Assembly: GCF_012935325.2 (NCBI RefSeq)
Contig: NZ_JABBYG020000014.1
Span: forward strand, 1-64,000
Length of the DNA: 64,000 nt
Origin: Paenibacillus sp. PL91
GTDB lineage: Bacteria; Bacillota; Bacilli; Paenibacillales; Paenibacillaceae
Reading direction: 5' to 3'
The notes under the pieces were generated by a model. That model saw nothing but the letters and a program-made list of their open reading frames with translations. It was not told where the DNA came from and searched no databases. The translations under genes and the position numbers were made by a program. This document shows positions 32,831-41,326 of this stretch, piece after piece (position 1 is the first letter of the stretch; each line of letters opens with the position of its first letter).

Positions 32831-33337
32831 CTATCCGCCGCGCAGCACGCGTACATCGGCAGGCAGAACGCTTTCTCCTTCATAAAGCATGAAGCGTCCG
32901 TTTTGCCATTCAATACGAAGAAGCTTCATATCGTCAGATTGATATTGCCAGACGTGCTGTTCGCCTCCCTGCATGTAAGGCGTCTTGCCGCTTGCTATTA
33001 TGAATCCGGAGAATTGCTCCTCCATATGATAAGTGCGGTCATCAAGCTCCAAAATGGTAGGCACCTCGTCAATGGAATCAAGCCGTCCATCAATCGAGTC
33101 GTACAGTGCGTATACAGTTCTTTCCCGTTCCTCTATCGTCAAATACCGAATGGATATGCCATCTTGAAGCGTGAGAACAATGGCATTGCGGGCACGGTTA
33201 TGCGTTCTGCCCGTTATGTTATAGGTAACTAAGGAGACCTCGCAAGCATCGCCAGGCGATAGCGTCATGATGCTTTTCTCTGCGATTGGAGGCTCCACTG
33301 GAGTAAGTAGATTTTTGATTCTTTTGAACAAGCTCAT
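32831..33337 (-). CDS. DUF4178 domain protein
   Basis: 168 residues, soluble. Typical DUF4178 sequence: LSPGDACEVSLVTYNITGRT at the front, then ISIRYLTIEERERTVYALYDSIDGRLD and IEWQNGRFMLYEG. The family occurs with PspA, DUF350 and DUF4247 genes and is thought to be part of a membrane-stress or polyamine-linked module; the biochemical role is unknown. It lies 10 bases upstream of the DUF4247 gene and is co-transcribed. Confidence 0.88.
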   Translation of the reverse strand: MSLFKRIKNLLTPVEPPIAEKSIMTLSPGDACEVSLVTYNITGRTHNRARNAIVLTLQDGISIRYLTIEERERTVYALYDSIDGRLDSIDEVPTILELDDRTYHMEEQFSGFIIASGKTPYMQGGEQHVWQYQSDDMKLLRIEWQNGRFMLYEGESVLPADVRVLRGG

Positions 33338-33359
33338 CTTATATGCTCCTTCTAAAAAG

Positions 33360-33761
33360 TTAAATAGATCCGATGATCAAAGCACCAGCTATATGGAGTG
33401 AGCCTGCGAACAAAGCGTATCCGACCTTGCCTTCATGAATGCCTTGCTCCAGCTTCATGCCGCTGATGGCAATGACGACTTTCTCGACAATCCACTCCAG
33501 CACGAGCAAGAGGACAAAAGAGACGAGCGAGATGACGAGTGCCTCCCACATTTCGCTTGATTTGCTAATCGACTGCGACAAGATATATGCTTGCGCAAAT
33601 AGCTTCATCACGAAGCGTGTAGTCACAGCGGTATTTCCGTTTTTAATTTCCTGCAAATCGTTGTACTTCGTGAAGCGCGAATCCAAAAACATAATAATAA
33701 CTAATAAAATAGCTCCTGCACCTGTCCAAACCGGAATTCGAATAAGATCAATCCAAGACAT
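33360..33761 (-). CDS. DUF350 family membrane protein (YjfL-like)
   Basis: 133 residues with four hydrophobic helices (about 8-28, 45-65, 75-97, 110-130), matching the DUF350 repeat pattern; ATG 33761 is eight bases after GGAGG. An in-frame TTG at 33776 overlaps the ribosome site and is unlikely. DUF350 proteins accompany PspA and DUF4178 in stress clusters. First gene of the three-gene unit. Confidence 0.87.
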   Translation of the reverse strand: MSWIDLIRIPVWTGAGAILLVIIMFLDSRFTKYNDLQEIKNGNTAVTTRFVMKLFAQAYILSQSISKSSEMWEALVISLVSFVLLLVLEWIVEKVVIAISGMKLEQGIHEGKVGYALFAGSLHIAGALIIGSI

Positions 33762-33789
33762 CGTTAGTTCCTCCAAAGTTTCAAGTTTA

Positions 33790-33847
33790 GAAAAAATGAC
33801 CGCCTTTCGTTAAAACCGGTAGTCCGATTTATAACACTAGCGGTCAT
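33790..33847 (-). terminator. pspA terminator
   Basis: On the minus strand ATGACCGC (33840-33847) pairs with GCGGTCAT (33796-33803) across a 36-base loop, followed by six T (33791-33796). It separates pspA from the DUF350 unit. Confidence 0.65.
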
Positions 33848-33879
33848 ACTATACATTATTTGTTAGATAAATGGAAGAA

Positions 33880-34548
33880 CTATTGTTTCTCGTACTGCTT
33901 CATAAGAGCGGCCAGCTCATCTTCAACCGCTTTGTCTTTGCCTAGCTTCTCAAATTCATCATCAAGCGACTTGCCCTTGCTGTTGATCTCGTTGCTCGCC
34001 TCGGCCTGCGCTTCCATTTGCAGCATTTTCTCTTCCATGCGCTTCATGCCAGCAGCGGCTGAATCGGTTCCGAAGCCCGACATCGCTTTATTGATTTCAG
34101 TCTGAGCTTTGGCTGCGTTATAACGAGCCACGAGCGTTTCACGCTTGTTCTTAAGCTCCGTAAGCTGCTTGCGCATCTCATCAAGCTTGCCCCGAAGATT
34201 ATCAGCGAGCAGCTTATTCTGGTCAAAATTCGCCTTGTATTCAGAAGCCTTCTGCTCGGCTGACTTCTTCTCTTCCAGGGCGCGCCTTGCAAGATCAATG
34301 TTTTGGGATTGTGCGGCAAGATGCGCTTGCTCGCCGCGCTTCTCCACAAGCTGTGCTTGCTCTTCGTATAGCTGCTTAAATTTCTTCTCGATCGCAATTT
34401 GTGCAGCTACGGCTTTCTCTGCATCGGATAGATCCTCTTGCATATCGCGGATATATTGGTCAGTGAGCTTAATCGGATCCTCTGCTTTCTCAATAAGTGA
34501 GTAAACATTTGATAAAGTAAGGTCACGCAATCTTTTAAATATAGACAA
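33880..34548 (-). CDS. pspA: PspA/IM30 family phage-shock protein
   Basis: 222 residues from TTG 34548 behind AGGAGGG; the frame stays open upstream to 34644. The long coiled-coil is characteristic (YIRDMQEDLSDAEKAV, then EEQAQLVEKRGEQAHLAAQ, then RRALEEKKSAEQKASEYKA). PspA forms ESCRT-III-like assemblies that protect damaged membrane. The upstream ECF-type promoter agrees with sigma-W control of pspA in B. subtilis. Confidence 0.93.
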   Translation of the reverse strand: MSIFKRLRDLTLSNVYSLIEKAEDPIKLTDQYIRDMQEDLSDAEKAVAAQIAIEKKFKQLYEEQAQLVEKRGEQAHLAAQSQNIDLARRALEEKKSAEQKASEYKANFDQNKLLADNLRGKLDEMRKQLTELKNKRETLVARYNAAKAQTEINKAMSGFGTDSAAAGMKRMEEKMLQMEAQAEASNEINSKGKSLDDEFEKLGKDKAVEDELAALMKQYEKQ

Positions 34549-34585
34549 TGAAATCCCTCCTAGGATTGTAGTACACATAAGTAAT

Positions 34586-34614
34586 GATACGCGAAGTGGA
34601 TGGAAATAGTTGCA
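34586..34614 (-). promoter_or_regulatory. ECF (sigma-W-like) promoter of pspA
   Basis: Minus strand: TGCAAC (34609-34614), 17 bases, CGTATC (34586-34591). The consensus for sigma-W is TGAAAC and CGTA with a 16-17 base spacer, so one base differs. pspA is an established sigma-W target in B. subtilis. Confidence 0.65.
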
Positions 34615-34712
34615 AGCAAATTGCGGAAATGACGCCATTCGCATTTATATTTACCGTAATGCTACAATTAATGAAAATAAACACCTGCATATGAAGAAAG
34701 AGGGTACAACTT

Positions 34713-35870
34713 ATGGAAAATGCCAGAACAGGCACCGAGCGGTTCAAAAAGTTTATTTTAAACAATAAGTTCGTATTGTTTCTGCTTGTATTGCTGCTCG
34801 TAGGGCTCAATATTATGGTTTTTACGAAGATTTCCTACATTTTCACACCATTTACCGTTCTCCTCAAAACGTTGCTGCTGCCAGTCATATTGGCGGGAAT
34901 TGCTTACTATTTGTTAAATCCGGCTGTCGATTATTTGGAGCGAAAGGGGATCAAGCGGGTATTTTCCATTATTGCTCTCTTTTTGCTTGGTGCAGGGCTG
35001 ATTACGATACTATTGGTTATTGTTATTCCGATCCTAAATGAACAAGCCGTAAGCTTCGTACATAACTTTCCTAAATATGGGGATCAGCTGCGGCTAAATT
35101 TCGAACAATTTATGGCCAGCACCAGCTTTATTCAAATACAGGAATGGTTCAATTTAAATCCGTCAAAGCTGACAGGGAATATTACGGAGCAAGCTTCATC
35201 GCTGCTAAATCGAACTTTTTCGAGCCTAGGCTCTATTGTGGGGGCACTGAAGGAGGTCATTCTTGCGATTGTGACGCTGCCGTTTATTTTATTTTATTTA
35301 TTAAAGGACGGAAAGCAGCTGCCGCAAACGATCGTTGGATTCCTGCCTAACAAGCTGCAGCCGCAGACGAAACGCATTATGGCGGAGATGAACGATCAAA
35401 TCAGCAGCTACATTAGGGGGCAAATTATTGTCAGCTTCTGTATAGGGCTGTTATTGTACGTGGGTTATTTGGTCATTGGTCTTGAATACTCGCTTGTGCT
35501 TGCCTTGGTCGCAGCTTGTACCAGCGTCATTCCTTATTTAGGCCCGGCAATCGCAATTACGCCAGCCTTGGTTGTCGCGCTCGTTACTTCTCCCGTCATG
35601 CTGCTGAAGATGATCGTCATATGGACGATTGTTCAGCTTATTGAGGGCAAATTTATCTCGCCGCAAATTATGGGCAAAAGCTTGCAAATCCATCCGATCA
35701 CCATTATATTTGTCATTTTGACGGCAGGCAATTTGTTTGGACTTGCTGGAATCGTGCTGGCTGTGCCGGGATATGCGGTATTAAAGGTTGTCGTTCTCCA
35801 TTTGTTCGCATGGTTCAAGAACCGCTCATCGCTCTATCAGGAGGAGGAGAGCGTCGAGAAAACGTTATAA
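34713..35870 (+). CDS. AI-2E family transporter
   Basis: 385 residues with seven to eight membrane helices. Conserved family segments are LLLPVILAGIAYYLLNPAVDYLERKG near residue 50, IILFYLLKDGK-like TLPFILFYLLKDGKQLP near 195, and the C-terminal RGQIIVSFCIGLLLYVGY and GPAIAITPALV. The family includes TqsA-like exporters and Na+ antiporters; the substrate cannot be told here. The 3' end overlaps the next leftward gene by six bases. Confidence 0.9.
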   Translation: MENARTGTERFKKFILNNKFVLFLLVLLLVGLNIMVFTKISYIFTPFTVLLKTLLLPVILAGIAYYLLNPAVDYLERKGIKRVFSIIALFLLGAGLITILLVIVIPILNEQAVSFVHNFPKYGDQLRLNFEQFMASTSFIQIQEWFNLNPSKLTGNITEQASSLLNRTFSSLGSIVGALKEVILAIVTLPFILFYLLKDGKQLPQTIVGFLPNKLQPQTKRIMAEMNDQISSYIRGQIIVSFCIGLLLYVGYLVIGLEYSLVLALVAACTSVIPYLGPAIAITPALVVALVTSPVMLLKMIVIWTIVQLIEGKFISPQIMGKSLQIHPITIIFVILTAGNLFGLAGIVLAVPGYAVLKVVVLHLFAWFKNRSSLYQEEESVEKTL

Positions 35871-36332
35871 TACACGGAATTTCTCAAGGAGCCTAAAGTA
35901 TAGGTATGCGCAGCTAAAGGCAAGTAAATAGGACAGAATGGTATAACCTATATTCCAGCCATTCCCGTACGATACTTTGCCAATCAGCAGTCCCATATAC
36001 TCAAGCAGCGTCGTAAACAGCACGAATAATAACAAAACGAGCACTGTTTTTTTTCGATGCAAGAAGATGATCCGTATCATGAAGCATGCCAATAATGGGT
36101 ATAGGCCAAGATCGAGCGGCATCGCAGATACAGATTGATCGTCCGGTATGAGGGGGGTGAAGTCCCAAAACTTCATTTGAAAGCCGAGCGAATTGATAAT
36201 CATCGATACTAGAGCGCCAACGGGGAAGATCAGCAGCAGTATTTTTGGACTTTTTCGAACGAGGTATATAGCTGCGAGCCAAGGAATAATGAATCCGAAA
36301 ATGATATTAACCAGCATCTCATAAACTTGCAT
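35865..36332 (-). CDS. CBO0543-like membrane protein
   Basis: 155 residues, five hydrophobic helices, with features I associate with the CBO0543 family: a central MPLDLGLYPLLACFM and, near the C-terminus, YGNGWNIGYTILSYLLAFSCAY. Function unknown. It converges on and overlaps the AI-2E transporter gene by six bases. It has no partner gene on its strand. Confidence 0.65.
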   Translation of the reverse strand: MQVYEMLVNIIFGFIIPWLAAIYLVRKSPKILLLIFPVGALVSMIINSLGFQMKFWDFTPLIPDDQSVSAMPLDLGLYPLLACFMIRIIFLHRKKTVLVLLLFVLFTTLLEYMGLLIGKVSYGNGWNIGYTILSYLLAFSCAYLYFRLLEKFRVL

Positions 36333-36406
36333 CAGAAATTCCTCTCCTCTAAATTTTTTATTAGAGTTCCCTTAACCGTTTTCAGCATACGCCTTTCCTA
36401 AATAAA

Positions 36407-36438
36407 ACAAAGACGGTGTCATTAGACACCGTCTTTGT
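36407..36438 (-). terminator. Terminator of the CBS/CorC transporter gene
   Basis: ACAAAGACGGTGTC (36407-36420) pairs perfectly with 36425-36438; loop ATTA; T-rich on the minus strand. It lies just past the leftward gene's stop. Confidence 0.85.
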
Positions 36439-36443
36439 TCTCG

Positions 36444-37763
36444 TTATACAACCTCCGTTTTAAGCAACTTGTCATGCGGAGCGATCGTAAGTTCCACCTT
36501 ATTGATGCGATGCTTGCTAACCTCGCGTACCGTGAAGGTTAAGTTAAGGAAGCTGAATTGCTTGCCGGGCTTGGCATCCTCCATCTCACTGTACAGCCAG
36601 CCGCCAACCGTATCGACCTTCTCATGCTCAAGCTCAGTGCCAATTAAACCGCCTAGCTCAGTGAGAGATACCTTTCCATCCAGTAGGTAGGACGTATCCG
36701 AGAGCACCTCAATGTCCTTGCGTTCATCCGCATCAAATTCGTCCCGAATGTCACCGACGATTTCTTCTAATATATCCTCAATCGTTACGAGACCTGATGT
36801 ACCGCCATATTCATCAACGACGATTGCAAAGTGGACGCGCTCTTGCTGCATTCTGGTTAGAAGCGTCTTCACCGGCAGTGCTTCGGAGACAGACATAACA
36901 GGCTGGATAAGCGTTTGAAAATCAATTTCTTTGTTTACTTGATACTGTAGAAACAGCTGCTTCGTGTTGATCATCCCGATAATATTGTCTTTGCTGTCAC
37001 CGGCAACTGGGAAACGCGTATATTGTTCCTTGCGGATAATTGCCATATTTTCTTGGAGCGTGTTGTTCTTGTATAAAACGGACATGTCCGTACGCGGAAC
37101 CATAATTTCTTTGGCTAAAATTTCATCAAAAGCAAAGATCCGGTTGACGTAGCCATATTCCGTATTGTTAATTTTACCGCTTTCTAGACTATCGCTTAAA
37201 ATGATTTGAATTTCTTCCTCGGAGTGTGCTTCTTCATGCTCCGTTGCAGGCTTTAGGCCAAACAAACGTACGAGCGCATTGGCAGAGCCATTCAAAACCC
37301 AGATAAAAGGGTACATGACTTTGTAGAAGAAGATGATGGGTTTAACGACCGCAAAGCTAACAAGCTCCGCTTTTTGAATCGCTAGGCTCTTAGGAGCGAG
37401 CTCGCCAATGACCACATGGATAAAGGTAACAACGACGAATGCGATTAGAAACGATAAAATATGACTTAGCTCATTGTTTATTTGCCATTGACTAAATAGA
37501 GGAAATAATATCTTCTCTACTGTAGGCTCACCTAGCCAACCAAGACCGAGTGCTGTAATGGTAATACCGAGTTGACAGGCGGACAAGTAACCATCCAAGT
37601 TATTTATTACTCGTTGAACGGCAAGTGCGTTCTTCTTTCCTTCAACGACCAATTGGTCAACGCGGCTGGAACGTAGTCTAATGATAGCAAATTCTGTAGC
37701 TACGAAAAAAGCGGTTAACACAACTAGTAAAGCAACCAAACTTAGATTAAGTCCTATACCCAT
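36444..37763 (-). CDS. Hemolysin C-type CNNM/CorC transporter protein
   Basis: 439 residues in the standard order: CNNM/DUF21 membrane domain with three helices (about 1-190), a CBS pair (EIMVPRTDMSVLY and the following repeat to about 345), and a CorC/HlyC domain (residues 350-430) ending in a beta-rich transporter-associated fold. The family is associated with Mg2+ efflux and resistance; hemolysin naming is historical. It shows VDEYGGTSGLVTIEDILEEIVGDI, the classic CBS-CorC link. Confidence 0.92.
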   Translation of the reverse strand: MGIGLNLSLVALLVVLTAFFVATEFAIIRLRSSRVDQLVVEGKKNALAVQRVINNLDGYLSACQLGITITALGLGWLGEPTVEKILFPLFSQWQINNELSHILSFLIAFVVVTFIHVVIGELAPKSLAIQKAELVSFAVVKPIIFFYKVMYPFIWVLNGSANALVRLFGLKPATEHEEAHSEEEIQIILSDSLESGKINNTEYGYVNRIFAFDEILAKEIMVPRTDMSVLYKNNTLQENMAIIRKEQYTRFPVAGDSKDNIIGMINTKQLFLQYQVNKEIDFQTLIQPVMSVSEALPVKTLLTRMQQERVHFAIVVDEYGGTSGLVTIEDILEEIVGDIRDEFDADERKDIEVLSDTSYLLDGKVSLTELGGLIGTELEHEKVDTVGGWLYSEMEDAKPGKQFSFLNLTFTVREVSKHRINKVELTIAPHDKLLKTEVV

Positions 37764-37983
37764 AATAAATGTTCACAATCCTTTTTTATTCAAATTTTTT
37801 AGTAGTCATTTAATAGTACGAACTTTCAGCCAATTCATCAAACCGCTGAATAACGGATAAAAGGCTTCAATGGGCCAATAAAACCGATTTTAAGGCAGCA
37901 ATAGATCAATATTAGCCAATCGCTCGTTTTTGCGAGATCACATATACGGTTTAATGAGTGGTTCATATGAACTTTTAGGTAAA

Positions 37984-38010
37984 ACAAAAAAAGAACGGCA
38001 GCAGGCCGTC
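37984..38010 (-). terminator. Terminator of the DUF4870 gene
   Basis: GACGGCctgctGCCGTTC-type stem (about 37994-38010), with a T-run on the minus strand at 37984-37992. It lies 24 bases past the DUF4870 stop. The rest of 37,764-38,033 shows no ORF. Confidence 0.75.
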
Positions 38011-38033
38011 CCATTTTTGAACGAAAAAAAAGG

Positions 38034-38399
38034 TTAAAATTTGTTGGCTTGCTGCTCCGACCATTCGCCAATAACGGGAAGCTTGCCCAGTCTGCCTTGT
38101 AGGGTAAGCAGCATAAGTGCGATCCACAGGACGAAGCCAACAATCGTCAGCAGAAAGCCCACAATTGCGCCGAGGATTGGAATAAATCCAAGCAAAATGT
38201 TTAGAACGACAAGGGAAACGGAAACGACGATGGATTGAACGGCGTGCAGCCTGACAAAGCGGCTTTGCTTCTCGAGGATAAGAAATATAATACCGGTAAT
38301 AAAGCCCCCCAAATAACAAAGCAAGCCTACTACTTTAGGGTCAAGACCAGTTGATGATTTGTCCGGTTGAATGGATGGAGGTAAGTTCACGATTGTCAC
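38034..38399 (-). CDS. DUF4870 family membrane protein
   Basis: 121 residues with three hydrophobic helices. Core pattern: VGLLCYLGGFITGIIFLILEKQSRFVRLHAVQS, then FIPILGAIVGFLL and ALMLLTLQGRLGKLPVIGEW. This is the DUF4870/Tic20-like pattern. It starts at GTG behind AAAGGGTGA. Function unknown. It is transcribed divergently from the LCP gene. Confidence 0.88.
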   Translation of the reverse strand: MTIVNLPPSIQPDKSSTGLDPKVVGLLCYLGGFITGIIFLILEKQSRFVRLHAVQSIVVSVSLVVLNILLGFIPILGAIVGFLLTIVGFVLWIALMLLTLQGRLGKLPVIGEWSEQQANKF

Positions 38400-38516
38400 C
38401 CTTTCTATTCACATATACTTGTACTTGTCATGATTGTATTCGTCATTGAAAGTCAATAGACCTTTTTGTTTTATAAAATAATATCCAAATATGGCATTAA
38501 TCCGTTGTAAAAGTTT

Positions 38517-38545
38517 TGTAACCTGTTTCGACATTTTATCGTCTA
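38517..38545 (+). promoter_or_regulatory. Candidate ECF sigma promoter of the LCP gene
   Basis: TGTAAC (38517-38522), a 17-base spacer and CGTCTA (38540-38545). ECF promoters of the sigma-M/X/W type read TGAAAC and CGTC. LCP genes are cell-envelope stress targets in B. subtilis, which fits. No better sigma-A site is obvious. Confidence 0.5.
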
Positions 38546-38598
38546 AACTGAGAAAGGCATTTATAAAAGAATAGTATAGATAGGAGAAGTTATCATTT

Positions 38599-39651
38599 AT
38601 GAATAAACGAAAATGGTTATACACGGCGTCTGCCGCAGTCGTTATTCTTCTTGTTGCCGTCTTTTTTAACAGAGGGACTTTGGCAGCATTCGGATTTGAT
38701 TGGTTGTTGCAAGGGCAAGTAGAAAAACAATTAGAACAAACTTATAAACCGATCGATGGACGGGAACCCGTTCCGGTTAGTACAATAGATAAGAAGCAGG
38801 ACCCGTTCTCTGTATTGCTGCTCGGCGTTGACCAGCGCGGCAAAGAGATTGGACGTTCGGATACGATGATCTATACGATTGTTCGTCCGAATGACGGTGA
38901 TCTGCTCATGGTCTCGATACCGCGGGATATGTATGTTGATATCATCGGGAAGGACAAGAAGGATAAAATTACGCACGCTTACGCTTTCGGCGGAGCGGGA
39001 ATGGCTATGGATACAGTAGAGAACTTCTTAGATGCGCCTATTAATTATTATGCTTCTATTAATTTTGAAGGCTTTCGGCAAGTAATCGATACGCTTGGCG
39101 GTATCGCGCTTCCCATTGAAGAGGATATGGTCAATGACGATCCGGATCACGAGAAATTTGTCATTAAAGCAGGTCAGGAAAGCTATAATGGCAAGGATAC
39201 GCTTAATTATGTCCGTTACCGGGAGGATGCCGGCGGCGATATGAACCGTACGGAGCGGCATCAGATTTTTTTAAGTCTTCTAATGGATAAAGCGAAGCAA
39301 TTGAATCAATGGTCTAAAGTTCCGCAGCTTATGGATATTATGGGCGACAACTTTAGCACGGATATGCGTCCGCAGCAGCTTGTCGACTTTAGTCAAAGCA
39401 TGCTGCAGGCGAAGGAGCGGAATATCTACAGCCACTCGCTGCTTGGCAGCGGCCATCGCTTGAGAAGCGGCGGAGCATGGTATTATTTTGCCGATGATGA
39501 GGATTTGGCGAAGGTACAGGCGATGATCAAGAGCTGGTTAAACGCAGATACGCCTGCGTCCAGCCTTATTTTGCCGGATAAGTATACAGTGAACAAGCCG
39601 AAAGAGGTAGGAACGCTATCGAGCAGCGAGACGACGACAAAGCAGCCGTAA
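38599..39651 (+). CDS. LCP family (LytR-CpsA-Psr) cell-wall transferase
   Basis: 350 residues: one N-terminal membrane helix (about 6-24), then an extracellular LCP domain with VLLLGVDQRGKEIGRSDTMI, SIPRDMYVDI, DTLGGIALP, and the active-site region DTLNYVRYREDAGGDMNRTERHQ, which holds the conserved Arg and Asp residues. LCP enzymes attach teichoic acid or other glycopolymers to peptidoglycan. GGAGAAG precedes ATG. A possible ECF promoter lies upstream. Confidence 0.93.
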   Translation: MNKRKWLYTASAAVVILLVAVFFNRGTLAAFGFDWLLQGQVEKQLEQTYKPIDGREPVPVSTIDKKQDPFSVLLLGVDQRGKEIGRSDTMIYTIVRPNDGDLLMVSIPRDMYVDIIGKDKKDKITHAYAFGGAGMAMDTVENFLDAPINYYASINFEGFRQVIDTLGGIALPIEEDMVNDDPDHEKFVIKAGQESYNGKDTLNYVRYREDAGGDMNRTERHQIFLSLLMDKAKQLNQWSKVPQLMDIMGDNFSTDMRPQQLVDFSQSMLQAKERNIYSHSLLGSGHRLRSGGAWYYFADDEDLAKVQAMIKSWLNADTPASSLILPDKYTVNKPKEVGTLSSSETTTKQP

Positions 39652-39730
39652 AGCTGCTTGCTCCGGTCCGTCTGCTGCCTATGGCAAAAAAAAGTATGGG
39701 ATTGAGCAAACGGAACGGAGTGGTTGGGGA

Positions 39731-40162
39731 ATGAATATTGCGTTTTTTTTATTGCCGAAGCAGGATGTTGTATGCTTAACGCAGGATACAACATTAAGGC
39801 AAACGCTTGAGCGAATGGAATATCACCGTTATACGGCGGTACCTATTATTAATGATGATGGCGGATATGCAGGCACGGTTACGGAGGGCGACTTGCTATG
39901 GTACATTAAGGACCATGCAGACCTGACGCTTGAGCAGACCAATAAAGTGCGGCTTATGGATGTGCCGCTTCGAATGAATAATAAGACGGTGCGAATCGAT
40001 GCTAATATGGATGATCTGATCTCGCTGGCCAAGCTGCAAAATTTTGTGCCGGTTGTCGACGACATGAATCGCTTTATTGGAATTGTCCGCAGAAGTGAAA
40101 TTATCGATTATTGCCAAAAAATTATTATGGAGCAGCATAAAGTGCTGCAGGATAACAACTAA
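39731..40162 (+). CDS. CBS-pair protein (CbpB-like)
   Basis: 143 residues made almost entirely of two CBS motifs (residues about 12-70 and 78-135), for example YHRYTAVPIINDDGGYAGTVTEGDLL. Stand-alone CBS-pair proteins such as Listeria CbpB bind c-di-AMP. A c-di-AMP phosphodiesterase gene (gdpP) lies 1.2 kb downstream, which makes c-di-AMP or AMP binding an attractive inference. It has only a modest ribosome site (GGGGA). Confidence 0.82.
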   Translation: MNIAFFLLPKQDVVCLTQDTTLRQTLERMEYHRYTAVPIINDDGGYAGTVTEGDLLWYIKDHADLTLEQTNKVRLMDVPLRMNNKTVRIDANMDDLISLAKLQNFVPVVDDMNRFIGIVRRSEIIDYCQKIIMEQHKVLQDNN

Positions 40163-40231
40163 CCGGTAGCGAAGAAGGCTCGTTATCAGGTACTATTTTC
40201 TAAGCGCATGGGGCATTATAGGAAGAAGTCA

Positions 40232-40266
40232 AGGCGGAATGGGATTGCTGTTCCGTCTTTTTGTTT
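40232..40266 (+). terminator. Terminator after the CBS gene
   Basis: AGGCGGAA (40232-40239) pairs with TTCCGTCT (40251-40258, one G-U), followed by T-rich sequence. Confidence 0.75.
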
Positions 40267-40402
40267 TTGTATGAGCGGCGAAGCGGGTGTTTATCCTAAG
40301 AGCGAGTAAGTGGGATTGTACGTGATATGTTGAGCTTTTATGCTATAATGAGTTGTAAAAGTTTCGTAAGAAACCAGATTATATAAGCAAGAGGTGAACG
40401 GT

Positions 40403-41308
40403 TTGAAAACCGGCTTGAAACCAGTGCTGTGGAGCTGTGCGGCACTCTTATTATTGTTGTCTCTTCTCGTACCGCTCTTTAACGTCATTACTATGCTGCT
40501 GCTTATGGTGCCGTATGTCGTGCTGTACACGACCTTGTCGCCAAAGTCGTTTGCGTTGCATCTGGTTCCCGTATGGGTGCTGGCGTTCTTCATCGGTGGA
40601 CCGGCTACACTTATTATCGGTTTGTTCTTTCTCATACCGTCTATTGTGATGGGCCACTTGTTCATGAAGCAAGCGCCTGCCTCAAGAGTTGTTCGGACGG
40701 TCGGCGTCGTGATTCTCGCTCAATTGATGCTGGAGCTGCTTATATTTGAGGTGTTCCTCGATATTTCACTCCTTAAAGAATTAAGCACATTTATTCGGTC
40801 AACGGTAGAGGAGCTAATGGCGCAGCGCTATCTGCCTACGGAATGGGATTCAGGGCTGACGGATATCGTGATTCACACGATGATCAATTCGATTCCGGTT
40901 ACCTTTATTATGATCGCATTCGGGCTTACCGTTATTTCGCAGTTCGTCTCTCGCAGAGCCGTCAAGTGGAGCGGTGGACCAGAGGTGCCACGGTTTACGC
41001 GTGCCAAGGATTGGCGTCTGCCTCGCTTGCTCGTTGTATTGTACCTGCTGACTTATGTGATGGAATTGTTTGCATCAAGGACGAGCGATTCTTTTTTTGC
41101 AGTGGCTTTAATGAATTTGGTTCCTCTGCTTAGTTTTGTTTTTGCGTTTCAGGCTGTCGGATTTTTCTTTTTCCTTGCAAACCAGCGAGGATGGAATAAA
41201 GCGGTGCCGATCCTTATTGCGATTCCGGTGCTTTTAATCCCGCCGCTAAGCTTAATTGGCGTCCTGGATACCGCTTTCCCAATCCGCAAGTCGTTTACGA
41301 AACCATAG
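40403..41308 (+). CDS. DUF2232 membrane protein (YybS-like)
   Basis: 301 residues from TTG 40403 behind AGAGGTGA; the frame could start at GTG 40394. It has about eight hydrophobic segments and the DUF2232 look: TTLSPKSFALHLVPVWVLAFFIGGPATL, followed by a second membrane half. yybS-gdpP-rplI is a conserved Bacillales string, which supports the assignment. Function unknown. gdpP starts 18 bases later. Confidence 0.87.
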   Translation: MKTGLKPVLWSCAALLLLLSLLVPLFNVITMLLLMVPYVVLYTTLSPKSFALHLVPVWVLAFFIGGPATLIIGLFFLIPSIVMGHLFMKQAPASRVVRTVGVVILAQLMLELLIFEVFLDISLLKELSTFIRSTVEELMAQRYLPTEWDSGLTDIVIHTMINSIPVTFIMIAFGLTVISQFVSRRAVKWSGGPEVPRFTRAKDWRLPRLLVVLYLLTYVMELFASRTSDSFFAVALMNLVPLLSFVFAFQAVGFFFFLANQRGWNKAVPILIAIPVLLIPPLSLIGVLDTAFPIRKSFTKP

Positions 41309-41326
41309 CACAGGAGCGGATTGGAA

